64,000 bases of DNA from Pseudoxanthomonas sp. J31 (GCF_000510725.1 NZ_AZNZ01000001.1:372001-436000); one strand, 5' to 3'; shown: positions 42,250 through 52,399, counted from the stretch's first letter. Numbers and translations: made by a program. The notes: a model not told the origin generated them from the letters alone.

Positions 42250-43287
42250 ATGCCCGACAACCCAGGCAATGCAGGAAGCTCCCTGGCGCGATTCGTCAGG
42301 CACACCGCCCTGATGCGGGCGCTGGGCTTTGTCGCCGGAGCCTTCGGCGTGGCCTCCTCGCTGGCCGGGCAGGGCCATCCGGCCTGGGTACTGGCGGTGG
42401 TGTGGCTCAACGCGGTGTGCTGGCCGCTGCTGGCCTGGCGCCTGGTCGACGTATCCCTGCAACCCCTGCGCACCGAGTACCGCAGCCTGTTGGTCGACAC
42501 CGGCATGGCCGGGTTCTGGATGGCCATGACCGGCTTCGACCTGGTGCCTACGGCGATGATGCTGGCGATGATGATGATGGACCGCCTGATCGCCGGCGGC
42601 TGGGGCCTGGCCCTGCGCGCGTTCGCGACGATGGCCGCGGCCGCCCTGCTGACCTGGATCGCGCGCGGCTTCCCGTTCCACCCCCATACCAGCTTCCGCA
42701 CCATGCTCTGGTGCATGCCGTTCTTCGTGCTCTACCCGCTGGCGATCGGTGCGGTGGCCTGGCGCCTGACCGAGCACGTGCGCGTGCGCAAGCGCGAGCT
42801 GGAGCAGGATTCGCGCATCGACCCGCAGACCGGTCTGGCCACGCGCCGGCAGTGGCAGGCACAGGTGGCCGCCGAGGTGCGGCGCTACCGGCGCTACGGC
42901 ACGGTGGCCTCGCTGATGATGGTGGACATCGACCACTTCAAGCAGGTCAACGACGCCGCCGGCCACCTGGCCGGCGACGAAGTGATCCGCAAGGTCGCCG
43001 CCTGCGTGCTGGACAGCCTGCGCGGCGGCGACGCCGCCGGCCGCTTCGGCGGCGACGAGTTCGGCGTGCTGCTCCCCGGCACCGCGCGCGAGGCCGCGCT
43101 GGACCTGGCCCGGCGCCTGGCCGACGCGGTGCGGGCCTGCGTGCTGGGCGGCGGCCGGCCAGTGACCCTGAGCATCGGCGTGGCCCAGATCGGGCCGGGG
43201 CTGGATGATTTCGAAGCCTGGACCGGGGCGGCCGACGCCGCCCTGTACCGGGCCAAGCTCGCCGGCCGCGACTGCGTGCGCGACTGA
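42250..43287 (+). CDS. MASE2-GGDEF diguanylate cyclase
   Basis: A 345-residue membrane enzyme predicted to make c-di-GMP. The first 180 residues contain about five hydrophobic helices of MASE2 type (WLNAVCWPLLAWRL, RTEYRSLLVD). The C-terminal GGDEF domain is intact: DIDHFKQVND for metal, RFGGDEFGVL as the signature, and RGGD five residues before it as the product-inhibition site. No EAL domain. It would feed the same pool sensed by Clp and YajQ. It meets the SafE-like gene tail to tail across GAGCGCTC. Confidence 0.9.
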   Translation: MPDNPGNAGSSLARFVRHTALMRALGFVAGAFGVASSLAGQGHPAWVLAVVWLNAVCWPLLAWRLVDVSLQPLRTEYRSLLVDTGMAGFWMAMTGFDLVPTAMMLAMMMMDRLIAGGWGLALRAFATMAAAALLTWIARGFPFHPHTSFRTMLWCMPFFVLYPLAIGAVAWRLTEHVRVRKRELEQDSRIDPQTGLATRRQWQAQVAAEVRRYRRYGTVASLMMVDIDHFKQVNDAAGHLAGDEVIRKVAACVLDSLRGGDAAGRFGGDEFGVLLPGTAREAALDLARRLADAVRACVLGGGRPVTLSIGVAQIGPGLDDFEAWTGAADAALYRAKLAGRDCVRD

Positions 43288-43291
43288 GCGC

Positions 43292-44023
43292 TCAGCCGCC
43301 CGCCGGGCGGCAACCCAGCGCCGCCAGCGGGCCGTGCAGCGCCGGCACCTGCATCAGCCAGGGCGCGGCCATGGTCAGCAGGCCCGCGCACAGCACCAGC
43401 AGGGCGAGCGAAGTGCGCAGCGCCGGGCGCTGCAGCCAGCGCCCGACCCGCGCCCCGCTCCAGGTCAGCGGCAGCATCACCGGCAGCGTGCCCAGGCCGA
43501 ACGCGGCCATCACCAGCGCCCCGCCGGCGGCGCTGGCCTGCAGCCAGGCCACGGTCAGCAGGCCCAGGCTCAGGCCACACGGCATCCAGCCCCACAGCGC
43601 GCCCAGCGCCAGACGCTTCCAGCTGCGGTCGGCGGGAACCAGGTGCCGGCGCAGCGGCTGCAGCCAGCGCCAGGCCTGGATCCCGGGCCTGGCCAGCAGG
43701 TCCAGGCGCCCGCCGCGGTCGAGCAGGCGCAGGGCGACCAGCACCAGGGCCAGGCCGGCGGCCATGCGCAGGCCCAGGGCCAGGGCCTCGATCCGCAGCA
43801 GCCGCAGCACGCCGCCGCCCAGGCCGCCGACCAGGGCACCGGCCAGCACGTAGCCGAGGATGCGGCCGGCATTGGCCTGCCAGGCCACGCGGTGCGCGGG
43901 GCCGGCGGCCATGGCGTGGAAGCCGGTGGCGATGCCGCCGCACATCACCGCGCAGTGCAGGCCGCCAAGCAGCCCGGCGGTGAGCGCCGCCAGCAGGGTC
44001 GGCAGGTCGACCGGCAGGATCAT
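43292..44023 (-). CDS. SafE/TauE-like membrane protein of the cbb3 locus
   Basis: A 243-residue protein with about six helices; GGLHCAVMCGGIATGFH with two Cys and a His in helix 1 and WGWMPCGLSLGLL later are typical of the UreH-like proteins that follow ccoS in many cbb3 clusters. Metal (copper or nickel) transport for oxidase assembly is suspected. Its ATG overlaps the ccoS stop by 4 nt. Confidence 0.82.
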   Translation of the reverse strand: MILPVDLPTLLAALTAGLLGGLHCAVMCGGIATGFHAMAAGPAHRVAWQANAGRILGYVLAGALVGGLGGGVLRLLRIEALALGLRMAAGLALVLVALRLLDRGGRLDLLARPGIQAWRWLQPLRRHLVPADRSWKRLALGALWGWMPCGLSLGLLTVAWLQASAAGGALVMAAFGLGTLPVMLPLTWSGARVGRWLQRPALRTSLALLVLCAGLLTMAAPWLMQVPALHGPLAALGCRPAGG

Positions 44024-44214
44024 GGCGCCGGCCGGTCGCCGTCCCCGCGCGGTTGCCCGCGCGGCGGGGCCGGGCGGTCGTTGTCCTCGAGGATGTCCAG
44101 GGCGGGGGTGTCGAGGTCGTCGAACTGGCCGCGCTTGACCGCCCAGACGAAGGCGGCGATGGCCACGCCCAGCAGCACCAGGCTGATCGGGATCAGCAGC
44201 AGCAGGATCCTCAT
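44020..44214 (-). CDS. ccoS: cbb3 oxidase assembly protein CcoS
   Basis: A 64-residue single-helix protein with the CcoS start MRILLLLIPISLVLLG and the following WAVKRGQFDDLDTPA motif. CcoS is needed to insert cofactors into CcoN. It overlaps ccoI and the SafE-like gene by 4 nt each. Confidence 0.92.
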   Translation of the reverse strand: MRILLLLIPISLVLLGVAIAAFVWAVKRGQFDDLDTPALDILEDNDRPAPPRGQPRGDGDRPAP

Positions 44215-46673
44215 GCGCGGGCCTCGCGGGTGGTGGCGGTACCGCCATTGTCGCCGCTGGCGGACGTCGGCGCGCGCCGGGCCAGGCGCAGCGCGTTGAG
44301 GGTCACCAGCAGCGAGGACAGGGCCATGCCCAGCGCCGCCAGCCACGGGGTGACCAGCCCGGCGGCGGCCAGCGGGATCGCCAGCACGTTGTAGGCGGCG
44401 GCCCAGGCCAGGTTCTGGCGGATGATGGCGCGGGTGCGGCGGGCCAGCGATACCGCCGCCGGGATGCGCAGCAGGCCCTCGCCGGTGGTCACCAGGTCGG
44501 CGGCGCGGTGGGCGAGCGAGGCGCCCTGGCCCATGGCGATGGAGACGTCGGCGCCGGCCAGCACCGGGGCGTCGTTGAGGCCGTCGCCGACCATGGCCAC
44601 GATCCGGCCCCCGGCCTGCAGGCGGCGCACCAGGGCCAACTTGTCCTCCGGCGACTGCCGCGCATGGCGCGCGTCCAGGCCCAGCGCCGACGCCAGCCGC
44701 GCCACCGCGGCCTCGCCGTCGCCGCTGGCCAGGTGCAGGCGCAGGCCCTGCGCGCGCAGCGCGGCCAGCGCGGCGGCGGCATCGGCGCGGGCGCGTTCCT
44801 CGAGCACGAAGCGCGCGGCCGCGTGCTGGCCGTCGCCCAGCCACAGGGCGCCGTCGTCTTCGCGGCCGGCGGCGAAATCGGCGCGGCCCAGGCGCCAGGC
44901 GCGGGCGCCGACCACGCCCTGCACCCCGCGGCCGGGCAGGGTTTCCACCGCGCTCGCGGCCAGCGGCGTGGCGCCGGCGAAGGCGGCCGCCAGCGGATGC
45001 CCGGTATCGCGCTCCAGCGCAGCGGCGATGGCGAGCACGCCGTCGCGGTCCAGCGTGGCGTCCAGCACCTCGACCGAGGCCAGTGCGGGGCGGCCATCGC
45101 TGAGGGTGCCGGTCTTGTCGAACACCACGTCGGTGGCGCGGGCCAGGGTGTCCAGTGCGTCCGGACGCATGGCCAGCAGGCCGATCCGCGCCAGTGCGCC
45201 ATGCGCGGCCGCCAGCGCGGTGGGCACCGACAGCGACAGCGCGCAGGGACAGCTGACCACCAGCAGGGCCAGGGTCACTTCCAGCGCCCGCTCCGGCTGC
45301 CAGTGCCACCAGCCGGCGAACACCAGCGCCGCCACCGGCAGCAGCGACATCACGAAGCGGCTGCCGATGCGGTCGGCCACCCGCGCCAGCGCCGGGCGGT
45401 GCGCCTGGGCCTGCTCGACCAGGCGGGCCAGCTGCGACAGCCGGGTGGCGGTGCCGGTGCAGGTCACCCGCAGGCGGGCCGGGCGCTCGCGGCAGATGGT
45501 GCCGGCGTAGACGGTTTCGCCGGCGGTGCGGCGCACCGGGGCCGACTCGCCAGTCAGCAGTGCTTCCTCGAACCAGGCCTCGGCGCTGTCGCCATCGGCC
45601 AACAGCACGCCGTCGGCCGGCACCGCCTCGCCGGCGGCCACGCAGGCCACGTCCCCGGGCGCCAGCGCCGCCAGCGGCACGGTCTCGCGGCGGCCGTCGG
45701 CCAGTTCGCGGGTGGCGAAGGCCGGGCGCGCACGGGCCAGTGCGTCGACCTGGGCCGAGGCCACGCTGCGCGCGCGCTGCTCGAGCATGCGCGCGGCCAG
45801 CAGCAGGAACACGAACATCACCGCCGCGTCGTACCAGACGTGCGGGCCGCCGCGGATGGTTTCCACCAGGCTGGCGAAGTAGGCCAGCAGGGTCGAGCTG
45901 GCGATCAGGAAATCCATGCCCAGGCGGCGCTGGCGCAGCTCGCGCGCGGCGCCGGCCAGGAACGGCCAGCCGGAGTAGAACACCACCGGCGCGCACAGCA
46001 GGAAGGTCAGCCAGCGGAAGAAGTCGCGGGTCGCCTCCGGCATGGTGCTGTCGAAGTCCAGGTACAGGGCCTCGGCCATCATCATCGCCTGCAGCATGCC
46101 CAGTCCGGCGATGCCCAGCCGCAGCAGCCAGCGCCGGCGCTCGCGCGTGCGTTCGCGTTCAAGCGCCTCGCTGCCGGCCAGGTAGGGCCGGTAGCCGAGC
46201 ATGGCCAGCCGCCGCAGCGGCGCCGACAGCGCGGTGCGCTGCGGGTCCCAGGCGATGCGGATGCGGCCGGTCACCGCATTGGCGCCGCAGTCGAGCACGC
46301 CCGGCTCGCGTGCCAGGGCGCGGTCGATCAGCCAGGCGCAGGCGGCGCAGCGCATGCCGTCGGTGAGCAGGGTGATCTCGCGGCCGCCCTCGACCGGCCG
46401 GCTGTGCTCGGCCTGGACGTCGGGCCGGTCCCAGACCGCCAGGTCGGGCAGTTCGTCGCCGACCTTGCCGGCGGCGGCGCTGCGCAGGCGGTAGTAGCCG
46501 TCCAGGTCGGCCTGGGCGATCCATTCGGCGGCCGCGGCGCAGCCCTGGCAGCAGAAGGAACGGGCCTGGCCGTCGAGTTCGACCACGCAGGGGTTGGCCG
46601 GCAGGGGCTCGCCGCAGTGGTGGCAGTGGCCGCTGGTGGAAGCGGCAGCCGGCATGGCCAGGGCAGCCGCCAT
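44211..46673 (-). CDS. ccoI: Copper-exporting P1B ATPase for cbb3 assembly
   Basis: An 820-residue P-type ATPase. The N-terminal region has HCHHCGEPLP and CCQGC, followed by an HMA-type GMRCAACAW metal site, helices with SCPCALSLSVP, phosphorylation motif DKTGTLSDG, and hinge GDGLNDAP. This is the CcoI/FixI/CopA2 class that delivers copper to cbb3 oxidase rather than detoxifying. The start is ATG 46673 (weak RBS); an in-frame ATG six codons later is also possible. The stop overlaps ccoS. Confidence 0.93.
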   Translation of the reverse strand: MAAALAMPAAASTSGHCHHCGEPLPANPCVVELDGQARSFCCQGCAAAAEWIAQADLDGYYRLRSAAAGKVGDELPDLAVWDRPDVQAEHSRPVEGGREITLLTDGMRCAACAWLIDRALAREPGVLDCGANAVTGRIRIAWDPQRTALSAPLRRLAMLGYRPYLAGSEALERERTRERRRWLLRLGIAGLGMLQAMMMAEALYLDFDSTMPEATRDFFRWLTFLLCAPVVFYSGWPFLAGAARELRQRRLGMDFLIASSTLLAYFASLVETIRGGPHVWYDAAVMFVFLLLAARMLEQRARSVASAQVDALARARPAFATRELADGRRETVPLAALAPGDVACVAAGEAVPADGVLLADGDSAEAWFEEALLTGESAPVRRTAGETVYAGTICRERPARLRVTCTGTATRLSQLARLVEQAQAHRPALARVADRIGSRFVMSLLPVAALVFAGWWHWQPERALEVTLALLVVSCPCALSLSVPTALAAAHGALARIGLLAMRPDALDTLARATDVVFDKTGTLSDGRPALASVEVLDATLDRDGVLAIAAALERDTGHPLAAAFAGATPLAASAVETLPGRGVQGVVGARAWRLGRADFAAGREDDGALWLGDGQHAAARFVLEERARADAAAALAALRAQGLRLHLASGDGEAAVARLASALGLDARHARQSPEDKLALVRRLQAGGRIVAMVGDGLNDAPVLAGADVSIAMGQGASLAHRAADLVTTGEGLLRIPAAVSLARRTRAIIRQNLAWAAAYNVLAIPLAAAGLVTPWLAALGMALSSLLVTLNALRLARRAPTSASGDNGGTATTREARA

Positions 46674-46678
46674 GGCGC

Positions 46679-47197
46679 TCAGCCCTGGCCGCCGCCCAGC
46701 GCCGGCGCCAGCCGCGTGGCGTGCTGATCCTTCGGCAGCCGGCCTTGCAGGCGCCAGCTGCCGTCGGCCGCGCGCAGGCGCGCGATCCAGTCGTGCGAGC
46801 CGTCCACCGCCTGCTCGGTGCGCCAGCCCGGGCCGTGCGGCTGCAGTTCCAGCTGCAGGTCGCGGGCCTGGGTGGTCGGGTGCTCCAGGTGCAGCCGCAG
46901 CGGCGCGGCGCGGTCGAACTTGCCGGTGGCCGGCAGCACCTCGACGATGCCGTCCTCCACCCGCAGCACCGCGCTCAGGCCCAGCTTCTTCGCCTGCGCG
47001 TCCGGGCCCAGGTCGGCGGTCTGGATCTGCGAGACCCGGCGCACCGGGTCGGTCACCACGTCGGCGCCGCCGGAGCGCACCGAGACCACCACCAGGCCCA
47101 CGCCGGCGACGATCGACAGCAGCGGCAGCCCGATGACCAGCCACAGCACGGGGTTGCGCCAGGCCGGGGAATCCTTGTGCGGGTTGGGCTCGTTCAT
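46679..47197 (-). CDS. ccoH: FixH/CcoH family protein
   Basis: A 172-residue protein with one N-terminal helix (about 16-40, PVLWLVIGLPLLSIVAGVGL) and a periplasmic beta domain, as in CcoH/FixH. It overlaps ccoG by 4 nt and lies 5 bp before ccoI, the normal GHIS order. CcoH interacts with the assembling oxidase. Confidence 0.9.
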   Translation of the reverse strand: MNEPNPHKDSPAWRNPVLWLVIGLPLLSIVAGVGLVVVSVRSGGADVVTDPVRRVSQIQTADLGPDAQAKKLGLSAVLRVEDGIVEVLPATGKFDRAAPLRLHLEHPTTQARDLQLELQPHGPGWRTEQAVDGSHDWIARLRAADGSWRLQGRLPKDQHATRLAPALGGGQG

Positions 47198-48744
47198 TGG
47201 ACCGGTCCGAAGAAGCTGCTGTCGATGATGCGCCTTTCGCTGCCATCGATGCTCTCGACGACGAACCGCAGCTCGTGGCGGCCGGCGGGGATGCCCTCGT
47301 CGGCGACCACGCTGACCGCCACCGGCACCACCTGCTCCGGCCCGGCGGCGACCTCGCCGGCGCCGGCCAGGCGCAACGGGGCGTCGGTCTCGAGGCTGAT
47401 GCGGTAGCGCTGTTCCTGCTGGCTCTTGTTGACCAGCTTGAGCGTGTAGTCGTTGGCGACGCCGTCGTCGCCGAGCTGGCGGTATAGGGCGTTGCGGTCG
47501 CGCAGCACTTCGACGATCAGCTCGCTGCGGTTGGCCACGCCCCAGGCCCAAGCCGCGCACAGGCCCAGCAGCACCAGCCCGTAGACCAGGATGCGCGGGC
47601 GCAGCACCCGGGTGGGCTTGCCGTCGATGCCGTTCTGGGTGGCGTAGCGGATCAGGCCGCGCGGGTAGCCCATCTTGCCCATGACCTCGTCGCAGGCGTC
47701 GATGCAGGCGCCGCAGGCGATGCACTCGTACTGCAGGCCGTTGCGGATGTCGATGCCGGTCGGGCAGACCTGCACGCAGATGGTGCAGTCGATGCAGTCG
47801 CCCAGTTCCTCGGGGGCGAACTTCGGCAGCGGCTCGGGCTTCTGGCCGACGCCGGCCAGGGTGATGGTGCCGCGCGCCTGGGCGCGGTTGTCGGCCGCGG
47901 TCGGGTGCGCGCTGGCGCGGAACACGTAGTCGTAGGCGGTCTTCGGGTCCAGCAGGCCGCGCGCGCGCTCGAGCACGCTGCCCAGCCCGCGCTTGCGCGG
48001 GCCGCGCGGCTCGCCGCGCATCGGGTCGTAGGCGATCAGCAGGGTGTTGCGGTCGAACATCGCGCTCTGGAAGCGCGCGTACGGGCACATGTACTTGCAC
48101 ACCTGCTCGCGCAGGAAGCCGGCGTTGCCCCAGGTGGCCAGGGCGTAGAAGAACACCCAGAAGGTCTCCCAGCCGCCCAGCTCGAACGGGAACATGCGGG
48201 CGCCGAGGTCGCGGATCGGGGTGAAGAAGCCGACGAAGGTGAAGCCGGTCCACAGCGCGAACGCCAGCCACAGCGCGTGCTTGGCGCCCTTGCGCAGGAT
48301 CTTCTCGCGGTTCCAGGGGCCGGCGTCGAGCTTCATGCGCTTGGGCCGGTCGCCCTCGGTCCAGCGCTCCATCCACAGGAACACCTCGGTCCACACCGTC
48401 TGCGGGCAGGCGTAGCCGCACCACAGGCGGCCGGCCAGGGCGGTGAAGAAGAACAGCGCGAACGCGGCGATGATCAGCAGCAGGGCCAGGAACAGGAAGT
48501 CCTGCGGCCAGAACGCCAGGCCGAACACGTAGAACTTGCGCGCCGGAAGGTCGAACAGCACCGCCTGGCGCCCGTCCCACTTCAGCCAGGGGAACAGGTA
48601 GAACATGCCCAGCAGCCACACCACCGCGGCCACGCGCAGGCGGTTGAAGCGGCCGGAGACGTCGCGCGGGTAGACCTTGCGCTCGCTGACGTAGAAGGAG
48701 TTGCCCTGGTCGTCGACCACGTCCAGGGGAATGCGCTTGCTCAC
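47194..48744 (-). CDS. ccoG: cbb3 oxidase accessory ferredoxin-type protein CcoG
   Basis: A 516-residue membrane iron-sulfur protein of the RdxA/FixG/CcoG family. LWCGYACPQTVWTEVFLW lies between helices, and two 4Fe-4S motifs, CIDCTICVQVCP and CIACGACIDACD, follow at about 265-320. CcoG reduces copper for cbb3 assembly in other bacteria. I place the start at GTG 48744 with GGTGGA upstream; a GTG at 48753 is the alternative. The 184 bp before it contain no evident FNR box, so it may be read from the ccoN promoter. Confidence 0.9.
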   Translation of the reverse strand: MSKRIPLDVVDDQGNSFYVSERKVYPRDVSGRFNRLRVAAVVWLLGMFYLFPWLKWDGRQAVLFDLPARKFYVFGLAFWPQDFLFLALLLIIAAFALFFFTALAGRLWCGYACPQTVWTEVFLWMERWTEGDRPKRMKLDAGPWNREKILRKGAKHALWLAFALWTGFTFVGFFTPIRDLGARMFPFELGGWETFWVFFYALATWGNAGFLREQVCKYMCPYARFQSAMFDRNTLLIAYDPMRGEPRGPRKRGLGSVLERARGLLDPKTAYDYVFRASAHPTAADNRAQARGTITLAGVGQKPEPLPKFAPEELGDCIDCTICVQVCPTGIDIRNGLQYECIACGACIDACDEVMGKMGYPRGLIRYATQNGIDGKPTRVLRPRILVYGLVLLGLCAAWAWGVANRSELIVEVLRDRNALYRQLGDDGVANDYTLKLVNKSQQEQRYRISLETDAPLRLAGAGEVAAGPEQVVPVAVSVVADEGIPAGRHELRFVVESIDGSERRIIDSSFFGPVQ

Positions 48745-48928
48745 GGCGTCCACCGTACGCCGGCGGCGTGGCAAGGAAGGGAAAGGATGCGTTCTTGGGC
48801 AGTCATGGCGTTTGCTTGGCCGCGTCCGCGGCGTGGCGTGCGGGGGAGTCCGCCGCATGTCCCAGTATCCGCATCCGGTCCGCGCGCGAAAGCGACAGAT
48901 TGTCCCAGGGCCGCGCGCCGGAGCGCGC

Positions 48929-49225
48929 TTATTCAGGCGGAAGCGCGCGGTTGAAGCGGCTGGAGGGACGCAGCAGGATCCAGGTGAAGAGGCTGGAGGA
49001 CGCGGTCGCGATCCAGAAAAGGAAAAACCCCAGCGTGTAGCCGAGTTCCCGTGTCATCGGCAGGCCGGGGAAGGTGAGGTCGCGCAGGACCAGCGGGTCG
49101 ACGAAGGCGAAGAACACCATCGTCGACACGCCGGCCGCGAAGAAGCTGGGCCAGGCGATGGCCCCCACGCGCTGGGCCAGCGGACGTGGGGGGTGGTCAA
49201 AGCGTGGCTCGCTGAAGTCGGTCAC
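48929..49225 (-). CDS. 98-residue membrane protein inside the cco operon
   Basis: A 98-residue protein with two hydrophobic helices (about 22-41 and 60-84, GYTLGFFLFWIATASSSLF) and a short charged tail. It starts at GTG 49225, overlapping the ccoP stop by 4 nt, and precedes ccoG. I do not recognise a named family. Its place between structural and assembly genes suggests an accessory subunit or assembly helper specific to this lineage. Confidence 0.72.
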   Translation of the reverse strand: MTDFSEPRFDHPPRPLAQRVGAIAWPSFFAAGVSTMVFFAFVDPLVLRDLTFPGLPMTRELGYTLGFFLFWIATASSSLFTWILLRPSSRFNRALPPE

Positions 49226-50163
49226 TGTTGGTCCGTCGGTTCCCCGGAGTCGGCCCGATTATGCGACAGCGACCAGACATAGGCACCGACCAGGCGCGCG
49301 CGGGTCTCGCCGAGCAGCTCGCGGTGGGCCGGCATGGTGCCGTGGCGGCCTTCGGCGATGGTCTTGCGCAGGCTCTCGCGGCTGCTGCCGTACAGCCAGT
49401 AGTCGTCGGTCAGGTCGGGCGCGCCGAGGTCCTGGTTGCCCTTGCCGTCGATGCCATGGCAGGCCACGCAGACGCCCTCGTACAGCTTCTTGCCCTGGGC
49501 GGCCATGAAGTTGTTCTGCAGGCCGGCCTCCGGGTCGGACAGGGCGCGCACGTAGGCGATCACGTAGTCCACCGCCTCCGGGCCGCCCATGCCGGTCAGC
49601 ACGGTGCCCCACTCCGGCATCACGCCCTCGCGGCCGTCCAGGATGGTCTCCAGGATGCGGTCCGGGCTGCCGCCCCAGTGCCAGATCTCGTCGGTCAGGT
49701 TCGGGTAGCCCACCGCGCCCTGGCCGGCCGAGCCGTGGCAGGTGGCGCAGGTGTTGCTGAAGATCGAGCGGCCCAGGGCCACCGCCTTCGGATCCTGCGC
49801 CAGCACGTCGATGGACTTGCCGGCGTACGGCTTGAAGGTCTGCTCCAGGCGCGCGTCCTGCACCGCCTTCTCCTCGGCGTGCTCCTGCTTGGAGCTCCAG
49901 CCGCTGTAGCCGGGGATGCTGCCCAGGCCGCCGTACCAGAAGAAGTAGCCGATGCCGAAGACGATGGTGATGTAGAACAGGTTGATCCACCACCGCGGAA
50001 GCGGCTTGTTGTACTCGGTGATGTCGCCGTCCCAGGTGTGCAGCGTGTCCTCGGGCTTCGGATCGCCCGGGCGCCGGCGCGACGTCCACCACAGCAACCA
50101 GACGTAGCCGACGATGTTCAGCGCGACCAGGGCGATGACGTACCACGTCCATCCCATGCTCAT
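49222..50163 (-). CDS. ccoP: cbb3 oxidase subunit III (diheme cytochrome c)
   Basis: A 313-residue subunit with two N-terminal helices (about 8-27 and 60-78), a conserved HTWDGDITEYNKPLPRWW segment, and two heme c sites, CATCH (139-143) and CVACH (232-236). It passes electrons from soluble cytochromes to CcoO. It overlaps ccoQ and the 98-residue gene by 4 nt. Confidence 0.96.
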   Translation of the reverse strand: MSMGWTWYVIALVALNIVGYVWLLWWTSRRRPGDPKPEDTLHTWDGDITEYNKPLPRWWINLFYITIVFGIGYFFWYGGLGSIPGYSGWSSKQEHAEEKAVQDARLEQTFKPYAGKSIDVLAQDPKAVALGRSIFSNTCATCHGSAGQGAVGYPNLTDEIWHWGGSPDRILETILDGREGVMPEWGTVLTGMGGPEAVDYVIAYVRALSDPEAGLQNNFMAAQGKKLYEGVCVACHGIDGKGNQDLGAPDLTDDYWLYGSSRESLRKTIAEGRHGTMPAHRELLGETRARLVGAYVWSLSHNRADSGEPTDQQ

Positions 50164-50318
50164 GCGCGGTTCTCCCCAATATTGCCCTGATGCGAGTCCT
50201 CTTCCAGCGGCAGCTGCGCCGCCTGCTCGAACTCGGTCCTGCGTGCCGGGCTCCAGGCCCAGATCCAGCCGCCGATGAACAGCACCAGCAGCACTGCGGT
50301 CACGATTCCGGAAATCAC
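50160..50318 (-). CDS. ccoQ: cbb3 oxidase subunit CcoQ
   Basis: A 52-residue single-helix protein ([21 protein letters not shown]-like segment, then an RRTEFEQAA tail). It begins with GTG at 50318, with GGGAGG about 7 nt upstream, and overlaps ccoO by 4 nt and ccoP by 3-4 nt. Size, helix and position identify CcoQ, which stabilises the complex. Confidence 0.88.
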   Translation of the reverse strand: MISGIVTAVLLVLFIGGWIWAWSPARRTEFEQAAQLPLEEDSHQGNIGENRA

Positions 50319-50944
50319 GGCTGGCCTCCCTTCGGCGCGTGCCGGCCCAGGCCCTGCAGGTAGGCGACCACCGCGTCGAGCTCGGTCTTGCCCTCGAGCT
50401 CGGCCGGGGCCTGCTCGATCTGCTCGTCGGTGTAGGGGTCGCCCAGGGCCTGCAGCGCGCGCATGCGCTTGGCCACGACTTCGCCGTCGACCTTGGCCTT
50501 GGCCAGCCACGGGAACGCCGGCATGTTGGATTCGGGCACCACGTCGCGCGGGTTGTTCAGGTGCACGCGGTGCCAGTCGTCGGAGTAGCGGCCGCCGACG
50601 CGGGCCAGGTCCGGGCCGGTGCGCTTGGAGCCCCACTGGAACGGGCGGTCGTAGACCGACTCGCCGGCCAGCGAGTAGTGGCCGTAGCGCTCGGACTCGA
50701 AGCGCAGGGTGCGCACCATCTGCGAGTGGCAGTTGTAGCAGCCTTCGCGGACGTAGACGTCGCGCCCGGCCAGCTCCAGCGCCGGGTAGGGCTCCACGCC
50801 CTCCAGCGGCTCGATCGCCTCGGCCTGGAACATCAGCGGGACGATCTCGGCCAGGCCGCCGAAGGACACGGCCACCGCGATCAGCACGGCCATCAGGCCG
50901 ACGTTCTTCTCGACTTTCTCGTGCGCGTTGTGGTTTTCGCTCAT
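50315..50944 (-). CDS. ccoO: cbb3 oxidase subunit II (monoheme cytochrome c)
   Basis: A 209-residue membrane-anchored cytochrome with one helix (about 15-38) and heme c motif CYNCH (69-73); [16 protein letters not shown] carries the conserved axial region and Met lies in [11 protein letters not shown] at 50944 follows GAGGAGG. It lies 15 bp after ccoN. Confidence 0.96.
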   Translation of the reverse strand: MSENHNAHEKVEKNVGLMAVLIAVAVSFGGLAEIVPLMFQAEAIEPLEGVEPYPALELAGRDVYVREGCYNCHSQMVRTLRFESERYGHYSLAGESVYDRPFQWGSKRTGPDLARVGGRYSDDWHRVHLNNPRDVVPESNMPAFPWLAKAKVDGEVVAKRMRALQALGDPYTDEQIEQAPAELEGKTELDAVVAYLQGLGRHAPKGGQP

Positions 50945-50959
50945 GGTCCTAGTTCCTCC

Positions 50960-52399
50960 TCAGGCGCGCGCATCGGAGGCCGCCACGGGCAGCACCGGCT
51001 GCGGGGCGATCGCCGGGGCCGCACGCCAGGTGCGCCACGTGTTCCAGGCCATCACGCCCATGCCGGACAGCACCAGCAGGCCGCCGCCCAGGCGGATCAG
51101 GTAGTACGGGTAGGTGGCGTGCAGCGACTCGACGAAGCTGTAGGTCAGCGTGCCGTCCGGGTTGGTGGCGCGCCACATCAGGCCCTGCATGACGCCGGCG
51201 ATCCACATCGAGGCGATGTAGAACACCACGCCGCCGGTGTGCAGCCAGAAGTGCAGGTCGATGGCCTTGGTCGAGAACATCTGCTCGCGGCCCAGCAGCT
51301 TCGGCAGCAGGGCGTAGATCGAGCCGATGGAGATCATCGCGACCCAGCCCAGGGCGCCGGCGTGCACGTGGCCGACGGTCCAGTCGGTGTAGTGCGACAG
51401 CGAGTTGACCGTCTTGATCGACATCATCGGCCCCTCGAAGGTGGCGATCATGTAGAACGAGACGGAGACGATCAGGAACTTCAGGATCGGGTCGGTGCGC
51501 AGCTTGTACCAGACGCCGGACAGGGTCAGGATGCCGTTGATCGCGCCGCCCCAGGACGGGGCCAGCAGGATCAGCGAGAACACCATGCCCAGCGACTGCG
51601 CCCAGTCGGGCAGCGCGGTGTACTGCAGGTGGTGCGGGCCGGCCCACATGTACACGGCGATCAGCGCCCAGAAGTGCACGATCGACAGCCGGTAGGAGTA
51701 CACCGGGCGGCCTGCCTGCTTGGGCACGAAGTAGTACATCATTCCCAGGAAGCCGGCGGTCAGGAAGAAGCCGACCGCGTTGTGGCCGTACCACCACTGC
51801 ACCATCGCGTCGACCGCGCCGCTGTACACCGGGTAGGAGTGCAGGGCGCCGGTGGGGATGGCGATGTTGTTGACGATGTGCAGCAGCGCCACGGCGATGA
51901 TGAAGCTGGCGTAGAACCAGTTCGCCACGTAGATGTGCTTGACCCGGCGCTTGGCGATGGTGCCGATGAACAGCACCGCGTACGCCACCCAGACCACGGC
52001 GATCAGGATGTCGATCGGCCAGATCAGCTCGGCGTACTCCTTGCCCTGGGTCAGGCCCAGCGGCAGGGTCACGGCGGCCAGCACGATGACCAGCTGCCAG
52101 CCCCAGAACACGAAGGCCGCCAGGCCGTCCGAGAGCAGGCGCACGTGGCAGGTGCGCTGCACCACGTGCAGGCTGGTGGCCATCAGCGCGCTGCCGCCGA
52201 AGGCGAAGATGACCGCGTTGGTGTGCAGCGGGCGCAGGCGCCCGTAGCTCAGCCACGGCAGGTCGAAGTTGAGGGCGGGCCAGTACAGCTGGGCGGCGAT
52301 CAGCACGCCCACGGCCATGCCCACGATGCCCCAGACCACGGTCATGACCGCGAACTGGCGCACTACCTTGTCGTTGTATGTCTCCTGAACGGTCGACAC
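50960..52399 (-). CDS. ccoN: cbb3 oxidase subunit I
   Basis: A 479-residue, twelve-helix catalytic subunit binding heme b and the heme b3-CuB site. [31 protein letters not shown] and [10 protein letters not shown] contain the metal-ligand histidines. GTG at 52399 is the start, with AGGAGG about 8 nt upstream; an in-frame ATG at 52468 would start inside the FNR box. High-affinity respiration at low oxygen is expected. Confidence 0.96.
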   Translation of the reverse strand: MSTVQETYNDKVVRQFAVMTVVWGIVGMAVGVLIAAQLYWPALNFDLPWLSYGRLRPLHTNAVIFAFGGSALMATSLHVVQRTCHVRLLSDGLAAFVFWGWQLVIVLAAVTLPLGLTQGKEYAELIWPIDILIAVVWVAYAVLFIGTIAKRRVKHIYVANWFYASFIIAVALLHIVNNIAIPTGALHSYPVYSGAVDAMVQWWYGHNAVGFFLTAGFLGMMYYFVPKQAGRPVYSYRLSIVHFWALIAVYMWAGPHHLQYTALPDWAQSLGMVFSLILLAPSWGGAINGILTLSGVWYKLRTDPILKFLIVSVSFYMIATFEGPMMSIKTVNSLSHYTDWTVGHVHAGALGWVAMISIGSIYALLPKLLGREQMFSTKAIDLHFWLHTGGVVFYIASMWIAGVMQGLMWRATNPDGTLTYSFVESLHATYPYYLIRLGGGLLVLSGMGVMAWNTWRTWRAAPAIAPQPVLPVAASDARA

